From contig NC_092572.1 in the NCBI RefSeq assembly GCF_037975245.1, forward strand, positions 18,437,989 through 18,501,988: a DNA stretch of 64,000 nt, written 5' to 3'. This document shows, piece after piece, positions 47,601-60,055 of this stretch. Position 1 is the stretch's first letter. Each line of letters opens with the position of its first letter. Both the position numbers and the translations under genes were made by a program. This stretch comes from Apostichopus japonicus. Lineage: Eukaryota > Echinodermata > Holothuroidea > Aspidochirotida > Stichopodidae. The notes under the pieces were generated by a model, which was not told the DNA's origin, did not search any database, and saw only the letters and a program-made list of their open reading frames with translations.

Positions 47601-49495
47601 CGTCAGCTAATGAACAACACGAGTATAGATGTATGTATGATGAAGGTTATTACAGTCTTCATCGTCAGCTAAAGAACAACACGAGTATAGATGTATGTAT
47701 GATGAAGGTTATTACAGTCTTCATCGTCAGCTAAAGAACAACACGAGTATAGATGTATGTATGATGAAGGTAATTATAGCCTTCATCGTCAGCTAAAGAA
47801 CAACACGAGTATAGATGTATGTATGATGAAGGTAATTATAGTCTTCATCGTCAGCTAAAGAACAACACGAGTATAGATGTATGTATGATGAAGGTTATTA
47901 TAGCCTTCATCGTCAGCTAATGAACAACACGAGTATATATGTATGTATGATAAGGGTTATTACAGTCTTCATCGTCAGCTAAAGAACAACACGAGTATAG
48001 ATGTATGTATGATGAAGGTTATTACAGTCATCATCGTTAGCTAAAGAACAACACGAGTATATATGTATGTATGATGAAGGTTATTACAGTCATCATCGTC
48101 AGCTAAAGAACAACACGAGTATATATGTATGTATGATGAAGGTTATTACAGTCTTCATCGTCAGCTAAAGAACAACACGATTATAGATATATGTATGATA
48201 AGGGTTATTACAGTCTTCATCGTCAGCTAAAGAACAACACGAGTATAGATGTATGTATGATGAAGGTTATTACAGTCTTCATCGTCAGCTAAAGAACAAC
48301 ACGAGTATAGATGTATGTATGATGAAGGTTATTATAGCCTTCATCGTCAGCTAATGAACAACACGAGTATATATGTATGTATGATAAGGGTTATTACAGT
48401 CTTCATCGTCAGCTAAAGAACAACACGAGTATAGATGTATGTATGATGAAGGTTATTACAGTCATCATCGTCAGCTAAAGAACAACACGAGTATAGATGT
48501 ATGTATGATGAAGGTAATTATAGTCTTCATCGTCAGCTAAAGAACAACACGAGTATAGATGTATGTATGATGAAGGTTATTATAGCCTTCATCGTCAGCT
48601 AATGAACAACACGAGTATATATGTATGTATGATAAGGGTTATTACAGTCTTCATCGTCAGCTAAAGAACAACACGAGTATAGATGTATGTATGATGAAGG
48701 TTATTACAGTCTTCATCGTCAGCTAAAGAACAACACGAGTATAGATGTATGTATGATGAAGGTAATTATAGCCTTCATCGTCAGCTAAAGAACAACACGA
48801 GTATAGATGTATGTATGATGAAGGTAATTATAGTCCTCATCGTCAGCTAAAGAACGACACGAGTATAGATGTATGTATGATGAAGGTTATTATAGCCTTC
48901 ATCGTCAGCTAATGAACAACACGAGTATATATGTATGTATGATAAGGGTTATTACAGTCTTCATCGTCAGCTAAAGAACAACACGAGTATAGATGTATGT
49001 ATGATGAAGGTTATTACAGTCATCATCGTCAGCTAAAGAACAACACGAGTATAGATGTATGTATGATGAAGGTAATTATAGTCTTCATCGTCAGCTAAAG
49101 AACAACACGAGTATAGATGTATGTATGATGAAGGTTATTATAGCCTTCATCGTCAGCTAATGAACAACACGAGTATATATGTATGTATGATAAGGGTTAT
49201 TACAGTCTTCATCGTCAGCTAAAGAACAACACGAGTATAGATGTATGTATGATGAAGGTTATTACAGTCATCATCGTCAGCTAAAGAACAACACGAGTAT
49301 AGATGTATGTATGATGAAGGTAATTATAGTCTTCATCGTCAGCTAAAGAACAACACGAGTATAGATGTATGTATAATGAAGGTTATTACAGTCTTCATCG
49401 TCAGCTAATGAACAACACGAGTATAGATGTATGTATAATGAAGGTTATTATAGTCTTCATCGTCAGGTAAAGAACAACACGAGTATAGATGTCAG
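44692..49495. repeat. ~62-bp satellite array upstream of the gene
   Basis: About 78 head-to-tail monomers of 61-62 bp (gctaaagaacaacacgagta, tagatgtatgtatgatgaag, gttattacagtcttcatcgt, ca). Each monomer holds an inverted repeat, atgatgaag ... cttcatcgt, 9 bp with one G-T pair and a loop of about 11. Higher-order patterns are visible: the 'tatagcc...ctaatgaac' monomer recurs at about 47901, 48336, 48583, 48893 and 49141, spacings of 4, 5 or 7 monomers. It ends about 400 bp from the start codon. Confidence 0.95.
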
Positions 49496-49499
49496 TAAA

Positions 49500-50140
49500 T
49501 TTACAATAATGAAAGATAGGGGGGCAATGTGCGGCCCGTTGGCTGCATAAGTCCTTCGACCAAATTTTCTGCAGTCCATGAGAAGGTTATCAAGACCGCA
49601 TTACGCAGCCCGCACTACCAATGGGCTATGGTAAGGAAAACCATGACATTTCTATACTTTGATGATGAAGTTTTGTATAGAATTTCCTATGTTTTTCATG
49701 TGACAGAATATTTCAACACAACAATATGGGAAAGGGGGCGGGGAGGGTACCTTAAAGGAATAATTTCGAGATATCGATAAACATTTGAAAACTCGGGCGA
49801 ATTGATATTGACACTATATGGACTATGTCACGTTAAAGTGCCTTCGAACATTTAAGTGTACAGAAAAAGCTCCAAGTCATTTTTGTGGTTTGACGATGCT
49901 TCTAACCTTCTGAATCTTTGACATGCAGCCTACAAACATAAGTCCAACGAGTTAGTATATCTAATACAACCACTCCGTAAAAGTGTGATAGTATAGTCAT
50001 ACGGTTAAAGTCTCGAAATTAAGGGGACTGATCAGGGATTGAAAGTGGACCAAGAAGTTTGGCTTTTTGTGCTCACGCTTGGGTGACAAAAAGCATATAA
50101 GCTACCATCAAACATGATTTCGCGTTGATAGTAAATATAC
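49500..50140. other. Intergenic, nothing recognised
   Basis: A plus-strand frame at 49529-49780 exists but has no family features. Confidence 0.4.
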
Positions 50141-50585
50141 TTGGAGTAATCAAGTAATCATATATAGATAGAAAAATTGAGGCAATCATATGTAGAGTGA
50201 TTGAATTAATCATATATAGATATATTGAATCAATCATGCATACATTGAAGTAATCATATATATAGACTGAAGTAATTGTATATAGATAGATTGAAGCAAT
50301 CATATATATATACATAAATTGAGGCAATCATATATAGATCTATTGAAGTAATCATATATAGATACATTGAAGTAATCATATATAGATAGACAATCATATG
50401 TAGATTGATTGAAGTAATCATATATAGAACGATTGAAGCAGTCGTATATATATACATTGAAGTAATCATATATACATATATTAAAGTAACCATATATAGA
50501 AAGATTGAAGCAGTCATATATATATATATCATTGAAGTAATCATATATACATATATTAAAGTAATCATATATATATAGATAGATT
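50140..50585. repeat. AT-rich tandem array
   Basis: Repeats of the type attgaagtaatcatatatag with variable extra atag/atac words, monomer roughly 20-40 bp, irregular. The tyrosine- and isoleucine-rich frames on the minus strand are only the translation of this repeat. Confidence 0.85.
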
Positions 50586-50589
50586 AAGG

Positions 50590-52944
50590 TTAGAAAAAAC
50601 GATAACGAGTGGATGGCATTCAGTGTAGCCACGAACTACTTTCGTCATAACTTCATTTGTTCTGATCAAAGCAGAAGTAGAGATGACAACTCGCAATATC
50701 GCAACTTCATATGTATGAACTTGACTTGATGGATATGTTGTAGTGCAGAGAAGGGCGCTGAACTATATAAGCGAGGTAGACTATTGATTTCTGGGCTGTA
50801 TTTAGTAACCGGATTCTTTCTTTATTCAGTGTTCAGGTCCTATATTATTCTCATTCCTCCGTCTAATTTCACACAAGACAACTATGGGAAAAGAAAGACG
50901 TTTGAAAGCGTTGACCCGTGCGATGCATTTCTTTGAATTAACGCCTTTGTGTGGCACCTTTACGAAGAGAGAAAATTAAATAAACACGAAGAAGGTGGAA
51001 ATTCTATTATATATCTAAACGAAAACTGACCGAACTTTTAAAGCGACACATATTTGAATAATTTGTATGTACTCCTGTATATGACGGTACACACCAATGG
51101 AGTAGGTGACCATGTAATATGTTCACCAATCTTCGAAACTATAAACACCTGGTTACATCAAATAGCTTATACATTGTTCAAAATGGTTCTTCTATATATG
51201 TCGTCTGAATCCTGTTTTATCTAACACCGAAATTAATACTTTTTCTTCTTCTTAAAGTAAGAACAAAGTCCTTCAAAAGACAAATCTTGCAAAGAACTGA
51301 TACGTCTTTCTTCGTCCCATTTAAGTCAAGGACATCCGCGGCATCTTCGAAGAGGATAAACACTTCACTTTCAACCAAGAAGAACAGCTGCAGAAAGGAT
51401 TCCAACCGTTCTGAAGGGACTTGTTTCGGGATTTTATTATCCTTTCCGGGATTTCGAAGTCCCTTTCTTTCGGTTAGTGAATAAGCGAAAGCTATTTCAG
51501 AGTTTTCCGAAGCCTTGGATACTGGATACAAACCATCATAATTTCAATAGCCGGGTCAATAGTTCATTACTTAAACCTTATAATACCGCGTTCAAGTCCT
51601 TGAAGCGTTTATAATCATATCTTAATCAGGTTACAAAGTTGGTTACAAAGAAGACCTTTTTTAAATGTTGGGTAACAAGAAAATTGGTTATATGGTATAT
51701 GTATATACATGTGTTACTGGATTTAACAGTTAACTCACTTGTTAACTCACAAAACGATCACGTTATTAATACAGCATGCATGAGGTTAATGTCGTATCTA
51801 TCGTACTTTTGAACACAGTCGCAAGTCTCGGCGAAAGTTGTCTGGGTTGAGAGTGGATCGTGGTTGTAAGTTTCTGGTGCCCAGGGCACTCTTTGGGGTG
51901 ACTTGTTTATAAAGTACCCTCTCATATGAATACGACTTGCCAAGACTTAATCACAACGTAGCCTATATGAATGAAAACAACGTAGGCCTTCGTGTGAAAT
52001 AATTATAACAATGCAAAGAACTTGAAAACGTACTAACTTACTTTCGCATGATCTTTTAAAGAACTTTGTGAAGTTAATAGTGCACTGGACAGTATTTTAC
52101 GAAATCTTCATGAGTGTCTGTGCGTTGTTACAGATAACAGCTATACTTTATGGAATAAAACAACGCTGTAGCAATGTGTCAGCCGTAGCCATGCCTTTAC
52201 GTATAAACGTAGGCTAATATTGTACGTGTATGTTTATGCATGCCTCTGTTGGTTTTATTTTACTCATTGACTTTTCAATAATCTCAATGTTCTCTTCCAA
52301 GTTGAAGTATACATTGTGTAATGATGGTAGCCTGTGTGATTCGATTCCATGACCTTTGATTTCGAGTCTAGGTTATTACTGACAGGCACTGCTGTGAACG
52401 TTAACCAAACTTACACCTGATTAGAAAGGCACACACTGTAGGACAATGAATGCAAACACCAACCAATGAAAGTTCACAAGTACCGAGTTGAATAGTTAGT
52501 CGGACCGTCGAATAAATAACCTATTTCTTTAATCGGGGGTCACTAGCAGAATTTCAATGAACTTTTCAGTCTCTCATTACCCCGGTTGAATTTTATAATA
52601 AGAAATTTAAGAAAATACAGCTACCTGTGCTTTCATTGTGTAAGCCGTTGTTTGTAATTTACCGGTCTATAGCCTACCTAAATCCATAGCTTGTTTCCTA
52701 TAAAATGTATCAGCTTGGTTGATGTCATCTCTATAGTGACAGGGTTAAACTTCCATCCTCCTGGCTTTATAACGTGTTTGTTTGTATTCATGCCTGTCTA
52801 AACTAATCTTTCTGCATGGTAGTACATGAATTCTGCACTTATGCATGTTAGACTGGTAAAGGGAAAAGCACAGCAAATTCAGCAAAAGCACAGCAAATAT
52901 GGGGCCCTGGCCCATAGGGGCCCCTTATCAGGAGGTCTAAGCAA
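50590..52944. other. Intergenic, nothing recognised
   Basis: The minus-strand frame at 51217-51531 (104 codons) starts only with TTG and matches no family known to me. A short GC-rich palindrome (ggggccc ... gggcccc) lies near 52900-52924. Confidence 0.4.
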
Positions 52945-53160
52945 GGGCGTCAGCAGAAATGTTCACAAGTGGGGGGGGGGGGGATCAGTAGGTCATGTAG
53001 GTGAAACACACTAGGCTTGATATTATCTAAGCGCCACAATCAGATGGTGCGGAGCCTACCACGATTTCTTTGGGCCAAAAAATATTCCTAGATCGTCGGA
53101 AAAGACTCTTCCCGGGCGTTTCAAGTTGCATTTACACATCGGTTATTTTGAAATCTCATG
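52945..53160. mobile_element. Diverged relative of the 33594 transposon (one end)
   Basis: After a gggcgtcagcagaaatgttc head and a G-run, the sequence follows the order seen at 33640-33770: tatctaagcg, gccac, a 'tggcgcgaagcgtac'-like word, ttTgGG, cctaga, cggaaa, cttcccg, ttccaagc-like. Similarity is patchy but collinear over about 130 bp. The other end was not found. Confidence 0.5.
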
Positions 53161-54060
53161 TCTTAGGATTTTGACTTTCAATAATTTCAGTGATGCATTA
53201 TGGGTCCGTATGCTATGAACATAAGTAGAGAACTGTTGGTTGGGTGAAATCATTGAAATGTCAAATATTTCACTTTTTTTCAAACTTTTGATTTTCCAGA
53301 AGGGGGTGACGTAGTTAAATTTGAATAAGACGTGCAATATTTACACATTACTGGATATCCCTCAACTAAACTGAAATGTAAATGTGGTGCCAACCATCTG
53401 AAACATATACTGTTTTATAGTCTGTTTATCTAACCCCAAAACAAACTTTATGCAATCATGTTTTATTGAATTATCGTTTCATTGGCTATCATATCCATTC
53501 ACCCGGTCCTATGTTTGTGGACTTAAGTAATATATGTACTATTTATTTCAGGAACCAATTGTCTTTTGATGAAGTTTAGTCAGCGCCAGGTTGTGAGCTA
53601 GTCAAGGCATAATCCTTTTTTTTTTTTAATTTCTTTATCTTTTTTTTCGAACGTCACACTCTGCAATCCGTCGAAAGTCGCCATTTCATGCCGTGTCCAT
53701 TCATGAGTATGTATTGAAGGTATGTGGGACTGAATAGCGACTACACATGAATAACCGTGATACCGTACCACTTGGTTGGTAGAACCCGATATTATTCGAT
53801 ATTATTCAATATTTATACGATACCGTATATGTAATCTTTCCTTTACGGACAGAGAATCGTATACCACGATATAATTGACGTGGCAAAAAGGTGATACAAA
53901 GCTTTGACCTTTAACCAAATAAATAACAAAGAATTGGACTACGAAAACATGCATTGTGGAGCTTCAAGTTTGACCAGAGGAAGACTTAGAATCTTCGAGA
54001 GAGTTATTATATAATTGTGAAGTACCAGACGGTTGACATTAGTTTAAAAAAAAATCCATA
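53160..54060. other. Intergenic, nothing recognised
   Basis: T-runs near 53620-53650 and a small cluster of 'gatattattc' / 'gataccgta' words near 53750-53830. No gene supported. Confidence 0.4.
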
Positions 54061-55012
54061 TACTATGTCGCATACTTTTGTTATTTTGTGTTGTTTATGC
54101 TTACTGTAATCATATATACCCAAGTTGCATACTTTTGTTATTTTCTGTTTTGTATACTTACAGTATCCATAGTTAAGTCGCATACTTATGTTATTTTGTG
54201 TTTTGTATACTTACTGTATCCAAACCCGAGTCGCATACGTTTGTTATTTTGTGTTGTGTATGCTTACTGTAATCATACCCAAGTTGCATACTTTTGTTAT
54301 TTTGTGTTTTGTATACTTACAGTATCCATAGTTAAGTCGCATACTTATGTTATTTTGTGTTTTGTATACTTACTGTATACAAACCCGAGTCGCATACTTT
54401 TGTTATTTTGTTTTATGTATGCTTACTGTAATCATACCCAAGTTGCATACTTTTGTTATTTTGTGTTTTGTATACTTACAGTATCCATACTTAAGTCGCA
54501 TACTTATGTTATTTTGTGTTTTGTATACTTACTGTATCCAAACCCGAGTCGAATACTTTTGTTATTTTGTGTTGTGTTTACTTAACTGTATTCATACCAA
54601 GTCGCAAATCGTTTTTTTTTTGTGTTGTGTATACTTACTTTAATCATACCCAAGTTGCATACTTTTGTTACTTTGTGTTGTGTAAAGTTACTGTAATCAT
54701 ACCCAAGTCGCATACTTTTGTTACTTTGTGTTGTGTAAAGTTACTGTAATCATACCCAAGTCGCATACTTTTGTTATTTTGTGTTGTGTAAGGTTACTGT
54801 AATCATACCCAAGTCGCATACTTTTGTTATTTTGTGTTGTGTAAAGTTACTGTAATCATACCCAAGTCGCATACTTTTGTTATTTTGTGTTGTGTAAAGT
54901 TACTGTAATCATACCCAAGTTGCATACTTTTGTTACTTTGTGTTGTGCAAAGTTACTGTAATCATACCCAAGTCGCATACTTTTGTTATTTTGTGTTGTA
55001 TACCTACTGTAT
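54060..55012. repeat. ~53-58 bp tandem array
   Basis: About 17 units of the form cccaagtcgcatacttttgt, tattttgtgttgtgtaaagt, tactgtaatcata. Early units alternate between two forms (gtatacttacagtatccata and gtatgcttactgtaatcata); later units are uniform 53-54 bp. Open frames up to 165 codons here are repeat translations. Confidence 0.93.
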
Positions 55013-57630
55013 CTTATAGTGTCTGTATCTTGCCATAAATGTCATTGTGCTAGAGGCAAACCAATTGAAAAATTCAGTGAATACTTTATTGGTCGCTTTG
55101 ATCTACAAAACCACAATGTATAAAAGTTCATGTTTAGTTTTGCCTCTGAAAAAACATAAAAGTAGAAAAAAATTCCACTTTACGTAGGTGCAGTCGCAGA
55201 TTTGGTTGTTTTTGTTTGACGTATAGTGGTATATTCCTTGGTGTGAAAAAAAAAAAACGATACGCATTTGCTGCAGGGTCGTTCCACATGACAAGCTGTG
55301 TACTGGTTTTATTTAAAGTTCATGATTAGCCTATTGGCCCAAAGTTTTATCACACTACAAATTTCTAGTAAGTTTTTAAAACTTCTTTTGATGCCCCAGA
55401 TTATTTCCAGCCATTTAATGTACTTAAAATAGACAATTGAATCTCTTAGTTCATTTACATGATTTCTGCAGTATAATGGCAGTAAAAGTGATAAACAAGT
55501 TGGAGTTTTGGTGGTTCATTAGAAATAAGTGCAAACAAATTATTTTGGAATACAAAGGGCACTTTTTGTTGATGAATTTTGGAACCCAAACAAAATTTTA
55601 ACAGAAATTTACTTTTAAAACTTTAATACAGCCAACCCCACAAATTAAATACAAAAGCAAATCTCTGTGGGTCAGTTCACTTTTGAAACTAGGATAAACT
55701 CTGTAAGGTGAAGCATTGCGAAGTAAACAATTTTGCATTTGTCTACAACACCATTTAGACTCGGAACCACACAAAGTGTACAAAGGATTTAAAGTTTGAG
55801 CACGTGATGACTATAATCTCACTGGCTAGCATATTCTGGGGCGATACTGAAGTAATCTATGGAATACTATATATATATATTCAAACAATATAACTCCATG
55901 AACATCAGTATTAAGATCATCCATAAATTATTTTAAATCGCTAAAAAATGTTTGAGTTTCCGAAACTAGTTTGTTATTCGAAAAAGTATATCCCTGAGAA
56001 TTCTTCACCTCAAAATTATAGTCAGATATTGAGTTAGCTGTTAAATTCATTTTTAAGTAACAAATTAGCAATGTAAATGTACTTAGTAACCTATACTTTG
56101 ACTTTCTAGCATATTATTAAAGCTATCTTGATTCAATTAAGTTTTTCATAACGTCATAATCATCTTTAAACACTTATTTACTGCAACAAAACAGCGATTT
56201 TGTTAAAGTACAGACTACATGTTATCTATGTATGTATATGTATATATATATAGATTCAGTTGCCTGATGACCGCCGCAGTGAAAATAACTCAATGCGTGT
56301 GTGAAACTGAATTGCAACGCAATGGAATCAGATCTGCAAGTTTCTATAGTGACGAAATGTGAAGAAGGAGCTTATAAACTTTCTCAAGTTAGTTGCTGAG
56401 GTATAATAGTATAAAGGTCACACATTATGATGAGTGCTTCGCAATATATTTAGTGCATTGCGATTCCGTCTATCACAATAAACCGTACAGGGATTTATTA
56501 GGGGCATGTAAGTTACGCATACGACAGTAGTAGGCATTTTAATTAAAGGAAATCAAGAGACAGAAATGTACGCCTAACTAACATAGATTCAATAAATAAA
56601 GTGTTTTTGTGTGTGTAATATATCGTCTTATGTTATCAACCTCCCCACCCACCCCACCAAACCACTCGCCCCACCCTCAGATTCATAGAACATGAGACAC
56701 ACCAGTGGAGTGCGCAAAATCAAAATGATGCCGCGACTGATTTAGGGGCATGAATATTTAATTTTTACGAAGGGACCAGAGGCTAAACTAGTAATTTATA
56801 AAAGAGGGCAACGGCACCTGGCGTCTTTGAAACCGAGTATACAATGTAGGGGATGGGGGAGGGAAAGAGGGGCGGGGAGCTGCGGGTTTAGAAGTCAACC
56901 GGTGCACTAAGGCATACTTAGATTATACATTAAATCCTCATAGCCTACGTACCAATGTTGTGCTGATTACCGCATATTACTATAGTTGTAACAAAGCATA
57001 TAAGCCTATATTCTAATGTTCACATCATGATGGGAAATACTCTACGTGCAGATGTCTTAACACCCTCAGGATTTAATTAGTGTCACACACCGAAACGAAT
57101 TAAGGGCATAAACTCAGAACTTAACATCCACATATGACATCGTTATATAGACCAGGTCAAACAAGTTGAAAATTGATTACGATTATGTTTGGTGTGCTGC
57201 ACCCATATTTCTATTAGTCACAACACTCCAAGTCTCTATACACACTCCGTAAGGAAAAGACTTTGTTAATATAAGAGGCGGTGCCCTTGATACATTAGGT
57301 GATTCATGTAAGAGATAGTTCACGGTGGCGAAAGATTGTGGTACAACATGTATGACTGGTACTATGGCCGGTTATTATACCTGGTACGGTGCAACTGATT
57401 CACATAGCCATTGTTTGCAGTTGTACACATAAGGCGGTGGTTCAAATTACATGAAGCCGGAGGTGAGAATCATCCATTGTGCTGGTAGTTACGAATCAGT
57501 CCATTAGCGGTTCAGCTATGCTATGTGTTAGCATATGATATGTGTCCCAACAGCATCATATCTACTGTAACAGTTTGGTAGTATGAATCAGTGGTGCCAT
57601 CAGCAAGCGATCAAAATGACAAAGAGGATG
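55013..57630. other. Intergenic, nothing recognised
   Basis: AT-rich sequence with short (at)n runs near 55870 and 56230. No gene, RNA or clear element supported. Confidence 0.4.
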
Positions 57631-57635
57631 AGAAG

Positions 57636-57717
57636 GAGAAACTGGATAGTGGAGGATTATCCGGGATCTCATGGAAGAGAAACTGGATAGTGGAGGATTA
57701 TCCAGGATCTCATGTAA
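57636..57717. repeat. 41-bp tandem duplication
   Basis: gagaaactggatagtggagg and the following 21 bp occur twice in a row with about two differences. Confidence 0.85.
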
Positions 57718-57719
57718 GA

Positions 57720-58699
57720 GAAGTATAATCGCCGGTAGACACCGAAATTACTACCGAAATAACGGTGCTTAAAAAAACCTACCGGCATGGGAAACAATGC
57801 TCCGCGCGAAGTGTGCAAAGTTTTTTCTCCTGGGTAAACCTGTTTTTGAACAAGCTTATGCTTATGATTTTCAGTACCAAGCAATCTTCAGAAGAGGGTG
57901 CTCTTGGTCCCCGTCCTGGCCCCTTTCCTACCAGATTTTGGAGATTTTGAATCCATGTAGGATCATTTTAGATCATTTGGTATACATTGAATACTTTGAT
58001 AACCTATCATACTAACCCAATATGAAGCCCGCAGAGAGACTATACATGTAAGTTGTCATTTCAAAAGACACAACGTGGATCATTTTAGGCATGATCCTTT
58101 CACACGGCGCCGGTTGGTAGTAGTCATTGTTACCCAGCATGAGCCCAACCGTTGAAAGGTCATCTCTTTTCAGGACACGAAGGTCTTTTGTTCGTATGTT
58201 AGTTTTGATTCTCTACTTTATTCACTACTTACAATACAGAATTATAGTATATATAGTGGGTTTGGCTGTATATCTCATGTGGTTGTTGATGCGTGTCGAA
58301 ATCAACACGCTGCCATTGCTTTGACACGATATTCTAAAGTGTAAAGAATTTGAGCACACCAGACAATTACGAACACATTGTGATACAATCTTGTTTTTTC
58401 AATACCTGTTATATATTTTTCCCCCATCTCTTTTAGGACTAATTGATTGTGATACAAATAGACATGATCATTTAGTGAGTTCTTTGATAGTCCAATACAA
58501 CTCATATTCCTATTATAATTAAATACCAAAGCATTAAATCAACATTGTTCTGCTCATAGCTCATAGGGTAAATCCCGAATACTCTATGCTCAAGTTTGTA
58601 AAGGATATTTGTAATGACTTTCGAACAAAAGCTCCATATCGTTATGGACCGTTCCAACTTTTTTTTCGTAAAATTACCGAGAGTGTATACTGAATGATA
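57720..58699. other. Intergenic, nothing recognised
   Basis: Only short open frames with no recognisable motif. Confidence 0.4.
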
Positions 58700-59215
58700 C
58701 TGCATAGTCAGAGGAAAGGTGTCCCACTTGTGCTATAAAGCACTAACGATGACCTTAATAATAGGATATGACATTGCATAGTCAGAGCTAAGGTGTCCCA
58801 CTTGTGTTATATATAGCACTTACGATGGCCTTACCTTTAGTATAGGACATTGCATAACCAGAGGAAAGGTTTCCCACTTGTGCTATATAAGCACCTACGA
58901 TGGCGTTACCTATAGTATACGACATTGCATAGTCAGAGGAAATGTGTCCCACTTGTGTTATATATATATATATAAGCACTTACGATGGCGTTACCTATTG
59001 TAAAGTACATTGCATAGTCAGAGGAAAGGTGTCCCACTTGTGATATATAAGGACTTACGATGGCGTTACCTATAGTTAAGTAAATTGCATAGTCAGAGGA
59101 AAGTTTTCCCACTTGTGTTATATAAGGACTTACGATGGCGTTACCTATAGTCAAGTACATTGCATAGTCAGAGGAAAGGTTTCTCACTTGTGCTATATAA
59201 GCACTTACGATGGCG
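58700..59215. repeat. ~75-bp tandem array, about seven units
   Basis: Units start gcatagtcagaggaaaggtg and contain cccacttgtgctatataagc and acttacgatggcgttaccta. Starts fall near 58701, 58775, 58850, 58926, 59012, 59087 and 59161. One unit is longer by a (ta)n expansion at about 58961-58973. Confidence 0.9.
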
Positions 59216-59287
59216 TGTATGGCGGGCCATCAGTCTCAAATCGTGGGAGATCGACTTTAACCGATTTAATTCGACATATACCAATTG

Positions 59288-59620
59288 TTCTAGAGAGTAA
59301 AGCAGTCTTAACAATTTTGCACCTGCTATGTTATGTAATAGGCAATTACTTTAAAAATGCCATCTATTGAAGTGTTCTAGAGAGTAAAGCAGTCTAAGCC
59401 ATGCACCTGCTATGTTATGTAATAGCTTATTACTTCCAAAGTGCCATCTATTGTTTGCCCAACCATTCTGTTTTTGTTATGCAAAATTATCATGTATTGT
59501 ATTGAGTTACAGAATATGTGTTTGAGAGACAGTGGTCAGTTGTAAACTGTTCTTCAGAGAGAAAGGTTGAGTGATAAATAAGTTGTAAACTGTTCTTCAT
59601 AGAGAAAGGTTAAGTGGAAA
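59288..59620. repeat. Two short tandem duplications
   Basis: An ~86-bp block (ttctagagagtaaagcagtc to gccatctattg) is duplicated at 59288-59370 and 59374-59456. A ~45-bp block (gttgtaaactgttcttca to agaaaggtt) is duplicated near 59537-59615. Confidence 0.8.
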
Positions 59621-59749
59621 AAGAAGTAAAAGACAGAACACAACGTGTAAAAGACTGAGAAAAGGAGTAAAAGAAAAAGAGCGAGATAGAGAGACGAGCA
59701 ACGAAAAATAAAAAAAGAACAAGCAAATATCCTTCTGAGTTTAATTTTT

Positions 59750-60055
59750 ATTATGTCTGGTGAACACCAATTTCCTTCGACTTATACCAGTTTCCAGCAG
59801 CTTTTATTGACTTCTACCGATTTAAATCGACATATACCAGTTTAATTCGACATATCATCGATTTAAATCGACATATACCAATTTAAATCGATGATAGGTA
59901 AAATAAATTGGTATATTTTATTTTAAATCGACATCTACCAGTTTATATCGATGATATGTCGAATTAAATCGGTAGAAGTCAATTTCGGTGGACTTATACC
60001 AGTTTCTAGCAACTCAAATTGACATATACCTATTTAAATCGACATATCATCGATT
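59750..60055. repeat. Palindromic cluster of 'aaatcgacatatacca' words
   Basis: Short words (tttaaatcgacatatacca, atcgatgatatgtcgaat) recur in both orientations. A perfect 22-bp inverted pair is at 59841-59862 and 59947-59968, so the segment can form a hairpin or cruciform. No coding capacity; origin unknown. Confidence 0.7.

Noticed and set aside
44692-49495. CRISPR-like array
   Set aside because: There are no unique spacers; this is a continuous satellite in eukaryotic DNA.
51217-51531. 104-codon minus-strand open frame
   Set aside because: It starts only with TTG, there is no family match I recognise, and no splice sites suggest an exon.
54088-54585. 165-codon open frame
   Set aside because: It is only a tandem array read through in one frame; neighbouring frames are equally open.
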